In this document: positions 1 through 7,639 of the stretch, in pieces
How the letters are laid out: each line of letters opens with the position of its first letter
How positions within the stretch are numbered: the first letter of the stretch is position 1
NCBI GenBank assembly: GCA_964405335.1
Contig: CAYONP010000010.1
Location: 18,838-82,837 of the forward strand
DNA length: 64,000 nucleotides
Direction of reading: 5' to 3'
DNA from: CAYONP01 sp964405335
GTDB taxonomy: Bacteria; Armatimonadota; UBA10988
Notes under the pieces: model-generated
Databases searched by the model: none
What the model was told of the DNA's origin: nothing
What the model saw: only the letters and a program-made list of their open reading frames with translations
Position numbers and translations under genes: made by a program

Positions 1-140
1 ACGAGCCATCTCGCCGCCAAGCAGAGCGACGCCGGGGCAATCGCCTCGGCCCGCCCGTCTACTGCCTCGCCGCCTTCGGCGGCGCGCTGCTTGTCTGCTG
101 GCTCGCCCGACTCTGCCGCGCCGACCTCAAGCGGGCGTAG
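1..140 (+). CDS. C-terminal end of a probable membrane protein (partial)
   Basis: The open frame that starts at base 3 runs to a TAG at 138-140 and encodes 45 residues cut off by the window edge. It holds one clear hydrophobic stretch (about residues 16-33, around VYCLAAFGGALLVCWLA), followed by a basic tail ending DLKRA, which is how the last transmembrane helix of an inner-membrane protein looks. It converges on the RidA-like gene and its last 14 bases overlap that gene's 3' end. Family cannot be named from this fragment. It could be a chance frame in GC-rich DNA, but the helix-plus-basic-tail pattern favours a real gene end. Confidence 0.45.
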   Translation, partial: EPSRRQAERRRGNRLGPPVYCLAAFGGALLVCWLARLCRADLKRA

Positions 141-1278
141 TCATCGCCACGCACTCCACCTCGACCAGCCAGCCCGGACGGCAGACCGGCGCCGCGACGA
201 CCGTCATCGGCGCGCCGCCGCAGCGCTCGCGCAGACCGCGCCAGACCTCGGCATGGTCGGCCGGGTCGCGCAGGTAGACCGCATAGGACAACACATCGTC
301 GAGACCGGCGCCGGCGACCGCCAGCAGCGCTGCGACGTTGTCCAGCGTGCGCTCGAGCTGCCGCGACACGTCGCCGGGATGGACAATCCGGCCGGCTGAG
401 TCGATGCTGGCCGTACCCGAGATGAACACCTGCCGCCGGTCGGTGTAGTCGATGGCCGTGCCGCGCTCGAAGGTCACGCCGTAGAGGTGGGTCGGGCTGA
501 GCCGCTCGGGCGCCTTGAGATAGCTCACCTGCGCGGGCCGCAGGCCGGCAACCGCATAGGCGTCGAGCAGCACCAGCGCCGCGGGATCGACATCACGCCC
601 TTCGATTCCGGTGCTGGCGACGTAGTGGGTCTCGGGCAGCAGACCGCGGGCGGCGAAGAACTCGCGCCGGGCGGTGACCAGCCCGGCGTAGTTGCGGTCG
701 ATGTGCGGGACGAAGAACCAGGTCCGCACCAGGTGGTCGGCCAGGCTCATGCCCCAGCCGTCGAGCCGCCGCTCATACTCGGCCAGGACGCGGCGAGTCT
801 GCTCCTCGGCCGACTCGGGTCCGGGAGCGGCCACGCCGCAGGTCCAGTGGTGCGTCAAGCCGTCGCGCCGCAGGGACAGGTGGCCCGGGCCCAGCTCACG
901 CTCGCCAGCGTCGACGTGCCAGGCCCAGAGCGCCAGCTTAGCCGGTGGCGAGGGCGACTGACCGACCCACGAGACGGCGCCCGCCGCGCGCGAGGCGAGC
1001 GGCGTGCCGGCCAGCAGCGCAGCCTGGTTGGCCAGGTCGCTGGCGTAGAAGCGGCGCAGCACGGCCGATTCGGGTTCGAGCCCGGCGTCGCGCAGGGCAC
1101 CGCGATAGGCGTCGAGCAGCGTGGCGAGCTGCTCGTCGAGCGAGCCGGGGCCGCGCGGGGTGACGGTGAGGTGCAGCTCGCTGCCGAAGCGGGCGAGCGC
1201 GACGTCGGCGCCGCGGCAGCGGAGCTGCTGCCGCTCGACGCGGATCGGCGCACAGACCGTCTCGGCCACCCAACCCAT
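127..1278 (-). CDS. RidA/YjgF-family protein with N-terminal extension
   Basis: The 383-residue product ends in a RidA (YjgF/YER057c) domain over roughly the last 125 residues. The segment around VFISGTASID, the helix around LERTLDNVAALLAVAGAGLDDV and the end with CRPGWLVEVECVA fit that fold, and the Arg of the CRPG turn sits where RidA keeps its substrate-binding Arg. RidA proteins are about 130 residues; the 250 residues in front are of the kind seen in fused RidA/chorismatase-like proteins. The ATG at 1278 is chosen because GGAGG lies 6 bases upstream; a GTG at 1284 would overlap the stop of the preceding gene. It is the last gene of a possible operon with the PPC-domain gene. Enamine/imine deaminase activity is inferred from family only. 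Confidence 0.75.
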   Translation of the reverse strand: MGWVAETVCAPIRVERQQLRCRGADVALARFGSELHLTVTPRGPGSLDEQLATLLDAYRGALRDAGLEPESAVLRRFYASDLANQAALLAGTPLASRAAGAVSWVGQSPSPPAKLALWAWHVDAGERELGPGHLSLRRDGLTHHWTCGVAAPGPESAEEQTRRVLAEYERRLDGWGMSLADHLVRTWFFVPHIDRNYAGLVTARREFFAARGLLPETHYVASTGIEGRDVDPAALVLLDAYAVAGLRPAQVSYLKAPERLSPTHLYGVTFERGTAIDYTDRRQVFISGTASIDSAGRIVHPGDVSRQLERTLDNVAALLAVAGAGLDDVLSYAVYLRDPADHAEVWRGLRERCGGAPMTVVAAPVCRPGWLVEVECVAMTTPA

Positions 1279-1280
1279 GC

Positions 1281-3467
1281 TCACCCTCCCGCGGCGACGA
1301 TCTCGAACGGTACCGCCGGCACCAGCCCGAGCCAGGTCTGCCGGCCGGTCAGATAGACCTCGATGATCAGGTTGCCGGCCAGGCCGACGGGCACCTCGCC
1401 GGCGGCCTCGATGACGAACTCGATGCCGTCATCGACCGCCGTCGCGCCGGACAGGCTGACCCCCGCGGGCGGAGCGGCGAGCGCGAACTCGACGTTGCCG
1501 ATGTTCGGACGCGCGGGCAGCACCACCTTGGCCGTGGCCGAGCCGCCGGCGGGCAGGCGCACCGGCGCGGCGATGTGGCCGGCGGGCGCGGCGAAGCTCG
1601 GCTTGATCACGCTGACGGCGAAGTCGCGCACCGGCACCAGGTGGGTCCAGAGAAAGGCCTGCATCTGGTTGTCGGCCGGCACCGCGGGCCGATTGGCCGG
1701 CTCGCCGGCGACGGTCGAGCGGCCTTCGAGGCGCAGGGCGACGGGCCGGTCGAGCGGCTGGTCGGGCGCGGTCAGGGTCATCCGCACGTGGCTCTGCCCG
1801 GCCGGGATGCGGCCGCCGCTGAGCGCGAAGCCGCCCAGCGCGGCGCTGATCACCAGGTCGATCGGCGCGTCGAAGCCGTCGCGGCGCAGCGCCCAGACGT
1901 CGAGCAGCGCCACCCGCCCGGCGCCGATGTTCAACGTCGCCGGCGCCACGCGCAGCGCGTAATCGTGCTCAGGCGGGCCGATGCGCAGACGATAGGCAAA
2001 CTCGTCACCGCCGTGCGCCTGGGCGTCACTCAGCTCGACCTCGAACCGCCCCGAGGCCGGCAGCGTGGCGCACAGATAGGAGTCGGCGTGGTGGGTGATC
2101 AGCCCAAAGGCGCGGTCTTCGAGGTCGTCGCACCAGGCAATCACCGCGCCGCCGGCATCGCGCAGGCGGAGCAGCGAATCGAGCGGCGAGCGTAGCCGCC
2201 GGGCGTTGACCTCGACCACCAGCTCGTCGCCGGCGCGGCCCTCGAGCGCGAAGCGGTCGACGTCGCCCGGCCGGCCGATCCGGCCATTGACCACCAGCGG
2301 CGGCTCGACCGCCTGCGCGGTCTGATCGTTCGGCTCGGCCTCGGACAGCTCCGGCAGCTCGTCGACGGCGTAGGCCACCTCGCGGCAGATACGCCCGGCG
2401 CCGAGCGCGGTGTAGCGCAGGCCGGTCGCGCTGGTGTCGAGGTCGAGCCGGTCGCCGATCAGGTTCCAGCCGGCGACGCTGACCCGCGCCGGCTGCCCCA
2501 GCGTGCCGCCGAGCGGGAACAGGTGGCTGATGAACGGCAGCTCGCCAATGGTCAGGCGATAGACGAAGTCCTCGCGGCCGCGGTAGATGCTGTCGCGGAT
2601 CTCGACTTCGTAGTCACCCGTCTCGGGCAGCGCGCAGGCGAGCACCGGGTCGGGGTCGCTGCGGAAGTCGTCGAGGTAGGCCAACTCGCGGCCGGCGGCG
2701 TCGTAGAGCGCCAAGGTGGCCTGGAACCACCCGGGCACCGCGTCGGCCAGGTAAGGGATCAGCCGCCGCGCCTGCGCCTCGACGACCAGCTTCTGCCCGC
2801 GCCGGCCGCGGAACCGGATGCGGTCCCGGTCGCCCGGCAGGATCTGCCCGTTGACCAGCGCCGGCAGCGACTCGAGCTCCGTCACCGCCGACGGCTGCCG
2901 CCACGACTCCTCCTCGTTCTGCTCGCGCAGCAGGCCGAGCTGGAAGGTCATCGGGTTGGTCAGGCCGCCGTCGGTGACCAGCCGCAGCTCGACCTCGCCC
3001 GGGGCCGCGTCGGCGGCGACGGTCACCTCGAGCTCGACCTGCTCGGCAATCTGCGCGTTGGGCTGGCGCTTTGGGTCGAACAGATGGCCGCGGAGCAGGT
3101 TCAGCTCGTCGTCGGTCATCTCGTCGAGGCCGCGGAGCAGCGGATGGTCGGGCAGCTCCGGCCACTCGGGCGGTTCGGCCTCAGGATTGGTCGTCAGCGC
3201 GCGGCGATGCTGGACCAACTGCGCCGCATACCGCGCGGCATCGCCGATCTGGTTTGGCCGCAGCGGCTCGATGTGCTCGACCACGCGCACGGCCAGCCCG
3301 CCGCCGCTGAGATAGGCCGCACTCGCCCCCCGCAGCCATTGCCCACCGGCGGTGACGCGAAAGGTGGTGCCGATGCGGCCGCCGGCCGGGTAGAGATAAC
3401 CCAGGTGCGGCGAGCGATCGGCCGTCTGCGCGGCGGCGGATAGGTTAAGGAGCAGGACGGCAAACAA
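1281..3467 (-). CDS. secreted protein with repeated pre-peptidase C-terminal (PPC) type domains
   Basis: About 728 residues, beginning with a hydrophobic leader (FAVLLLNLSAAAQT). The body has two clear PPC-like modules, each with the usual markers: an IRFRGRRGQKLVVEAQARRL segment followed by YDAAGRELAYLDDF, and a DRFALEGRAGDELVVEVNARRL segment followed by LRDAGGAVIAWCDD. Such modules occur on exported planctomycete proteins next to DUF1501/DUF1553 genes and are thought to be beta-sandwich adhesion domains. The start is uncertain: TTG at 3467 is the first start that gives a signal peptide outside the hairpin repeat at 3479-3594; TTG 3494, TTG 3506 and ATG 3548 lie inside the repeat. No good ribosome site is seen. 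Reading further upstream would run through the repeat into the out-of-frame DUF1501 gene and is rejected. Confidence 0.75.
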   Translation of the reverse strand: MFAVLLLNLSAAAQTADRSPHLGYLYPAGGRIGTTFRVTAGGQWLRGASAAYLSGGGLAVRVVEHIEPLRPNQIGDAARYAAQLVQHRRALTTNPEAEPPEWPELPDHPLLRGLDEMTDDELNLLRGHLFDPKRQPNAQIAEQVELEVTVAADAAPGEVELRLVTDGGLTNPMTFQLGLLREQNEEESWRQPSAVTELESLPALVNGQILPGDRDRIRFRGRRGQKLVVEAQARRLIPYLADAVPGWFQATLALYDAAGRELAYLDDFRSDPDPVLACALPETGDYEVEIRDSIYRGREDFVYRLTIGELPFISHLFPLGGTLGQPARVSVAGWNLIGDRLDLDTSATGLRYTALGAGRICREVAYAVDELPELSEAEPNDQTAQAVEPPLVVNGRIGRPGDVDRFALEGRAGDELVVEVNARRLRSPLDSLLRLRDAGGAVIAWCDDLEDRAFGLITHHADSYLCATLPASGRFEVELSDAQAHGGDEFAYRLRIGPPEHDYALRVAPATLNIGAGRVALLDVWALRRDGFDAPIDLVISAALGGFALSGGRIPAGQSHVRMTLTAPDQPLDRPVALRLEGRSTVAGEPANRPAVPADNQMQAFLWTHLVPVRDFAVSVIKPSFAAPAGHIAAPVRLPAGGSATAKVVLPARPNIGNVEFALAAPPAGVSLSGATAVDDGIEFVIEAAGEVPVGLAGNLIIEVYLTGRQTWLGLVPAVPFEIVAAGG

Positions 3468-3478
3468 GACATGACGTC

Positions 3479-3594
3479 GGTAGGGGCACGCCAACGGCGT
3501 GCCCAACGCGCCCGCCGGGGCGCGTTGCACGGCCCCGCACCGCGGCATCGCCCGGCGCGCGGTCCGTCGGACGCGCCATTGGCGCGTCCCTACC
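3479..3594. repeat. hairpin array bounded by inverted GGTAGGG / CCCTACC
   Basis: The spacer between the DUF1501 and PPC genes carries three perfect 9-bp-stem hairpins in a row: 3484-3504 (stem GGGCACGCC, 3-base loop), 3505-3526 (stem AACGCGCCC, 4-base loop) and 3569-3589 (stem GGACGCGCC, 3-base loop). The block is bounded by GGTAGGG at 3479 and CCCTACC near 3588-3594. The element at 37368-37454 has the same ends and build, so this looks like a dispersed intergenic repeat family. It may also attenuate transcription between the two genes. Confidence 0.7.
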
Positions 3595-3619
3595 GTGCTG
3601 CTCCGCGGATCGGTGTCCA

Positions 3620-4948
3620 CTAGCTCAACTCGGCCAGCAGGGCCGGCGGCTCGGTCAGGTCGGTGACCTTCAGGTCGAGGTTGCGGGGATTGGGCAGCGG
3701 GCCGAGGGGATCGATGCCCATCCGGCCGTAGATCGTGCCCAGCAGCTCGTGCGGATGGACCGGCCGCTCGGTCGGCTGCGAGCCGGTGGCGTCGGAGGCG
3801 CCGATGACCTGCCCGCCGCGGAATCCGCCGCCGGCGACGACGGCCGAGAAGCACTGGCCGTAATGCCCTCGCCCGCCGTTCCACGGCGCCTGCCAGTCGA
3901 CCTTCGGCGTGCGGCCGAACTCGCCCGACCACCAGACGATGGTGCTCTCGAGCAGCCCGCGGTCGGCCAGGTCGGCGAGCAGCGTGCCGAACCCGCGGTC
4001 GAGCTCCGGCAGCTTGCGCCGCATGGTCTCGAAATGCTGCTTGTGCGTGTCCCACCCGCCGTAATTGAGAGTGATGTAAGGCACGCCCACCTCGACCAGC
4101 CGCCGGGCCATGAGGCAGGACTGGCCGAAGGTGCTGCGGCCGTAACGATCGCGCAGCTCGGCCGGCTCGGTCGACAGGTCGAAGACCTTGCCCGCGTCGC
4201 CGAGGATCAGGTCGTAGGCCGCGGTCTCGGCCGCGTCGAGGGCGGCGAAGCGGGGATCGCCGGGGATCGCGGTGCCGAGGCTGTCGAGCCGGTGCATCAG
4301 CTCGCGCCGGCCGCGCTGGCGCTCCTCGGTGAGCCCCTCGAGGATGATCCCCTCGACGGTGAACACCCGCGCGTTCGGGTCGCCGCCGGTGGCGAACGGC
4401 TTGTACCGCGCGCCGAGGCAGCCGGCCTCGTCGAACCGCCCCTGCGGCGTGGTGAGCACGATGTAGGGGGGGATCAGGCCGGTGTAGCCGGCGTCGTAGC
4501 CGCGGAACCGCGAGACCACCGCGCCGACGCAGGGGAAGACGATCCGCCCGCCCTCCTGGCGCCCAGTCTGGACGATGTACGACGCCGTCTCGTGCCCGTT
4601 GTTGCCGTGGCTCATCGCCCGCAGGACCGCGTACTTGTCGGCCTGCTTGGCCAGCTCGGGCATCAGTTGGCCGATCTGGATGCCGTCGACATTGGTCGCG
4701 ATGGGGGTGTTCAGCGGGCCACAGTAGTCGGCCCCGGCGGCCGGTTTCGGGTCGAACGTATCGAGGTGCGCCGGCCCGCCCCACATCCAGATCTGGATCA
4801 CCGAGCGCGCCGGTTCGGGCGCCGGTGGCGGGGCGGGTTCGGGCTCGGCCCAGGCGCGGCCGGCCAGCGTGGCGCCGGCGGCGCCGGCGAGCAGGCCGCC
4901 CAGCGCGGCGCGGCGGGTGATCTCACAACCGTCTCTGCGCTCGTTCAT
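3620..4948 (-). CDS. DUF1501 family Tat-exported protein
   Basis: The 442-residue product opens with a twin-arginine signal (ITRRAALGGLLAGAAGATLAGRAWA) and then shows the DUF1501 hallmarks: SVIQIWMWGGPAHLDTFDPKP near residue 50, AMSHGNNGHETASY near 110, and GGWDTHKQHF about two-thirds along. DUF1501 proteins have a sulfatase/alkaline-phosphatase-like fold and act outside the cytoplasm; their substrate is unknown. The start ATG has GGGAG 5 bases upstream. It follows the DUF1549/1553 gene by 15 bases, the usual planctomycete pairing, so the two are almost certainly co-transcribed. Length is normal for the family. Confidence 0.95.
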   Translation of the reverse strand: MNERRDGCEITRRAALGGLLAGAAGATLAGRAWAEPEPAPPPAPEPARSVIQIWMWGGPAHLDTFDPKPAAGADYCGPLNTPIATNVDGIQIGQLMPELAKQADKYAVLRAMSHGNNGHETASYIVQTGRQEGGRIVFPCVGAVVSRFRGYDAGYTGLIPPYIVLTTPQGRFDEAGCLGARYKPFATGGDPNARVFTVEGIILEGLTEERQRGRRELMHRLDSLGTAIPGDPRFAALDAAETAAYDLILGDAGKVFDLSTEPAELRDRYGRSTFGQSCLMARRLVEVGVPYITLNYGGWDTHKQHFETMRRKLPELDRGFGTLLADLADRGLLESTIVWWSGEFGRTPKVDWQAPWNGGRGHYGQCFSAVVAGGGFRGGQVIGASDATGSQPTERPVHPHELLGTIYGRMGIDPLGPLPNPRNLDLKVTDLTEPPALLAELS

Positions 4949-4963
4949 CGTCGCTCCCGCGGC

Positions 4964-6526
4964 TCAGTGCCGGTAGAGGAACTCCTTGCTGTTGATCAGC
5001 GCCCAGGCCAGATCGACGGCGGCTTGGGTGCGATTGACGAAGGCGCCCTGGAAGTACTCGAGGGCGATGGCCGCTTCGGCCGCGGTCGGCTCGCGGCTGA
5101 GCAGGTTGACATACAGCGCGGCGACCAGCTTCTCATTGCTGCCGCCGGCCCAGGCGATGCAGCCGTGCAGGCGGCCGCCGCGCTCGAGCCGCCGCTGCAC
5201 ATCGCTCGAGTTGAGCAGGTGCAGACGCTGCGCATCGCTCGGCTGGTTGTTCCGTTCGCCCAGCAGCCCGGTGTCTCGCGCCGGCCGGCCGAACAGCTCG
5301 AGAAACGGGCTGGTGATGCTCCCATCGGCCAGGGCGACGGTGTGCTGGTCGTACGGGATCCAGGTGAACGGCTCGGGGATGTTGCTCGAGTAGCTCTCGC
5401 CCTCGCCGGTGAACCAGCGCAGGATGTCGGCCAGGATCTCGGCGTCGATCCGTCGCATGACATAATGCGCGAACCGCGCCTCGGCCTCGGGCACCGCGCT
5501 GCGCGGAATGGCCGACTGCTGATACGTGCGCGAGGCGCAGATCAGCCGCATCAGAGCGCGCTGATCCCAGTTCGCCTCGACCAGCGCGGCGGCCAGCAGG
5601 TCGAGCAGCTCCGGGTTGACCGGCGGGTTGTCGGCGCGCAGGTCGTCGGGCTCGTGGACCACGCCACGGCCCATCATCCAGGCCCACATCCGGTTGGCCG
5701 CGGCGCGGGCGAACCAGGGGTTGTCGGGCCGGATGAGCCAGTCGGCGAAGGCGATGCGCGGGTCGTCGCCGGCGGCGACGGTCAGCGTGCTGCCGTCGGG
5801 CAGGAGGGCGACCAGCGGCTCGGTCGGCGCCGGGTCGTTGTAGACGATCTCTTCTTTCCACTCCCGCGTCGGTTTGAAGGCGACCCGCGAGAAGACCGTC
5901 GCCAGGCCCTCGCGCTGCGCCGGAGTCCAGCTCTCCCAGCGGGTGCCCAGGAAGGTCAGCGAGACGGCGGCAGCGAGGTTCTCCGGCTCGTTGCCCTGCA
6001 CCGCGCGGTAGAAGTTGACCGGCGGGTCGCGGAAGTTGCTGCCGCTGCTGGTCAGCAGCGCGCGGGCGAACTGGTCGTACGGCAGGTTGGCCGCCACCGC
6101 GTCGTGGAGCCAGCGGTGATAGGCCTGCACCGCGTTGGGCCACAGGTTGATCGGAAACTCGGCCTTGACCCGCAGGATGTCGCACCAGCGCAGGGCCCAG
6201 TAGTCGACGAACTCGGGCCGCGTCATCAGCGAGTCGACCAGCGCCGCGCGCTTGCCCGGCTCGCGGCTGTCGGTGAAGGCGAGCCACTCTTCGGGCTGCG
6301 GCAGCGTGCCGCAGAGATCGAGGAAGACCCGGCGTAGGTAGACGTCGTCGGAGCTTGGGTTGGCCGGCCGGATGCCCAACGCGGTCAACTGCGCGCGCAC
6401 CGGCGCGTCGATGGCTGTGGCCTCAACCGGCGGGTCGTCGAGCTCGAACGGCGCGACGGCATCGCCCGCCAACGCCGGAGCGACGAGGAAGTAGACCCAC
6501 CAAACCCGCGCACCCGCCCACCGCAC
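4964..6526 (-). CDS. DUF1549/DUF1553 domain secreted protein
   Basis: About 520 residues with an N-terminal hydrophobic leader (WWVYFLVAPALAGDA). An N-terminal DUF1549 part carries DDVYLRRVFLDLCGTLP and RPEFVDYWALRWCDILR; the C-terminal DUF1553 part carries NRMWAWMMGRGVV, ADNPPVNPELLDLLA and the closing FLYRH. The usual cytochrome c CxxCH domain of longer relatives is absent, making this a short form. GTG 6526 is preferred because GGAGG lies 7 bases upstream; ATG 6556 would add ten residues without a good ribosome site. These proteins are paired with DUF1501 partners in Planctomycetota and are thought to act at the cell surface; the biochemical role is not known. Confidence 0.93.
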   Translation of the reverse strand: MRWAGARVWWVYFLVAPALAGDAVAPFELDDPPVEATAIDAPVRAQLTALGIRPANPSSDDVYLRRVFLDLCGTLPQPEEWLAFTDSREPGKRAALVDSLMTRPEFVDYWALRWCDILRVKAEFPINLWPNAVQAYHRWLHDAVAANLPYDQFARALLTSSGSNFRDPPVNFYRAVQGNEPENLAAAVSLTFLGTRWESWTPAQREGLATVFSRVAFKPTREWKEEIVYNDPAPTEPLVALLPDGSTLTVAAGDDPRIAFADWLIRPDNPWFARAAANRMWAWMMGRGVVHEPDDLRADNPPVNPELLDLLAAALVEANWDQRALMRLICASRTYQQSAIPRSAVPEAEARFAHYVMRRIDAEILADILRWFTGEGESYSSNIPEPFTWIPYDQHTVALADGSITSPFLELFGRPARDTGLLGERNNQPSDAQRLHLLNSSDVQRRLERGGRLHGCIAWAGGSNEKLVAALYVNLLSREPTAAEAAIALEYFQGAFVNRTQAAVDLAWALINSKEFLYRH

Positions 6527-6664
6527 GGCCTTCCCTCCGCTACCTACCCATACCATTCTGACGACAAGGTTGTCGCTTTAGTTCGCGCCGGGCGGTGAAG
6601 GACCTGTCACGGTCGATCGGTGTTCACCCGATCGGCGTTGGTTTTGGGGCTGACATTGCTGAAT

Positions 6665-6742
6665 GGTGCCACTGGCGGCTGGTCCGCCAGTGCTGTCCAG
6701 CAGCGCGTCGGCGGCACTGGCGGGCAAGCCGCCAGTGGCACC
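6665..6742. repeat. 78-bp dispersed palindromic element, copy 1
   Basis: The element begins GGTGCCACTGGCGGC and ends with the exact inverted copy GCCGCCAGTGGCACC, so its tips form a 15-bp inverted repeat, with smaller hairpins inside each arm. It lies in the 257-base spacer between the DUF1549/1553 gene start and the 3' end of the metallo-beta-lactamase gene. Read on the minus strand, 54 bases match 37297-37350 with a single difference. No gene is seen in the rest of this spacer. Confidence 0.85.
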
Positions 6743-6783
6743 GTGAGGGCTTCTTGGGGCCCAAGGTCAACGCCTATGGGTGG

Positions 6784-7503
6784 TCAGCCCATCTCCTCGC
6801 GCATGACCGGTGCCAGACCGCGTAGCGCGGCGGCGCAGTCGCCGGTGAAGCTCGAGCCGTGCATGATCGCCAAGGTCTTCGGTGCGAGCTGGGCCAGCTT
6901 CTCCAGCAGGCCGTCGGTCTTGGGGGTGTAGGGCATGTAGTCCATCAGCGGCGAGGCCTGCATGCCCCGCATCGCCGCGCGGCAGCGGTCGAGCAGGTCG
7001 TCCTCGGTCAGCGGCTCGCGCTGCCCGCCTTGGTGAAACAGGTCCGAGCAGAACAGCGTCCCGTCGGTCTCGTCGAACAGCACGCCGGCGTCCCAGCCGT
7101 GCGGCAGGTGCGGCGTGGGGACGAACCGGAATCGGTGCCGGCCGGTCTCGACCACCTCGCTCGGGTGCAGCCCGCGCGGCGGACGGTTCGAGAAATCGGC
7201 CAGGTTGACCATCGCGCCGATGATGCCGCACATCGGCGTGGCGTTGGGCGCGGCGGCGAGCCATTCGTTCAGCGCGCCGCACTCATCGACCTCGAAGTGG
7301 CTGAAGCTGATCCAGCGCAGATCGGCCACGTCGATCAGCTTGCCGACCGCCTCGCGCAGCGGCTGGTGATGCATCCTCATGCCGGTGTGGAAGAGCAGCG
7401 GCTCCTCGTCGCGGACCAGGAAGTGGCTGAACTGCAGGTCGAACTCGGCCACATGGAGGGTCAGGCGAAACACGTCGGGTGCGATCTCGGCGATGTCGGT
7501 CAC
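6784..7503 (-). CDS. metallo-beta-lactamase fold protein of the ODP (diiron oxygen-binding) type
   Basis: 239 residues, the size of a stand-alone ODP domain. The metal ligands read H69-x-E71-x-D73 (in SHFEVDE), H132 or H135 (PHLPHGWD), D154 (FCSDLF) and H205 (IMHGSS). The HxExD set rather than HxHxDH is what separates flavodiiron/ODP proteins from hydrolytic beta-lactamase-fold enzymes. The residue after D73 is Glu, where classic members have His. No flavodoxin domain is fused, so an electron partner would be separate. GTG start at 7503 with AAGGAG 5 bases upstream. It is divergent from the STAND regulator with 136 bases between. An oxygen- or NO-handling or sensing role is a family-level inference. 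Confidence 0.85.
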   Translation of the reverse strand: MTDIAEIAPDVFRLTLHVAEFDLQFSHFLVRDEEPLLFHTGMRMHHQPLREAVGKLIDVADLRWISFSHFEVDECGALNEWLAAAPNATPMCGIIGAMVNLADFSNRPPRGLHPSEVVETGRHRFRFVPTPHLPHGWDAGVLFDETDGTLFCSDLFHQGGQREPLTEDDLLDRCRAAMRGMQASPLMDYMPYTPKTDGLLEKLAQLAPKTLAIMHGSSFTGDCAAALRGLAPVMREEMG

Positions 7504-7639
7504 GGTCGCTCCTTCGGCTCACTGTTCCACCAGTGTGAGTCCGCAGCGCGCCGGCGGAATGGGCGGCGAGGCTCAGGTTTCGCGCCGTCCGGCCGATACG
7601 GATCTGCGGCGGCACGAGCGGCGCCGCCCAGGCGAACGA

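Noticed and set aside
487..1356. Long open frame opposite the RidA-like gene
   Set aside because: Low-complexity Arg/Gly/Ala product with no domain, lying antisense to a gene with a recognisable family and ribosome site; a third-position GC shadow.
3468..4784. Extension of the PPC protein by about 440 residues upstream
   Set aside because: That part is the DUF1501 gene read in another frame and the hairpin repeat; DUF1501 has clear motifs and a Tat signal.
3749..6337. 862-residue frame on the plus strand
   Set aside because: Antisense shadow of the DUF1501 and DUF1549/1553 genes, His/Arg/Gly-rich without motifs.
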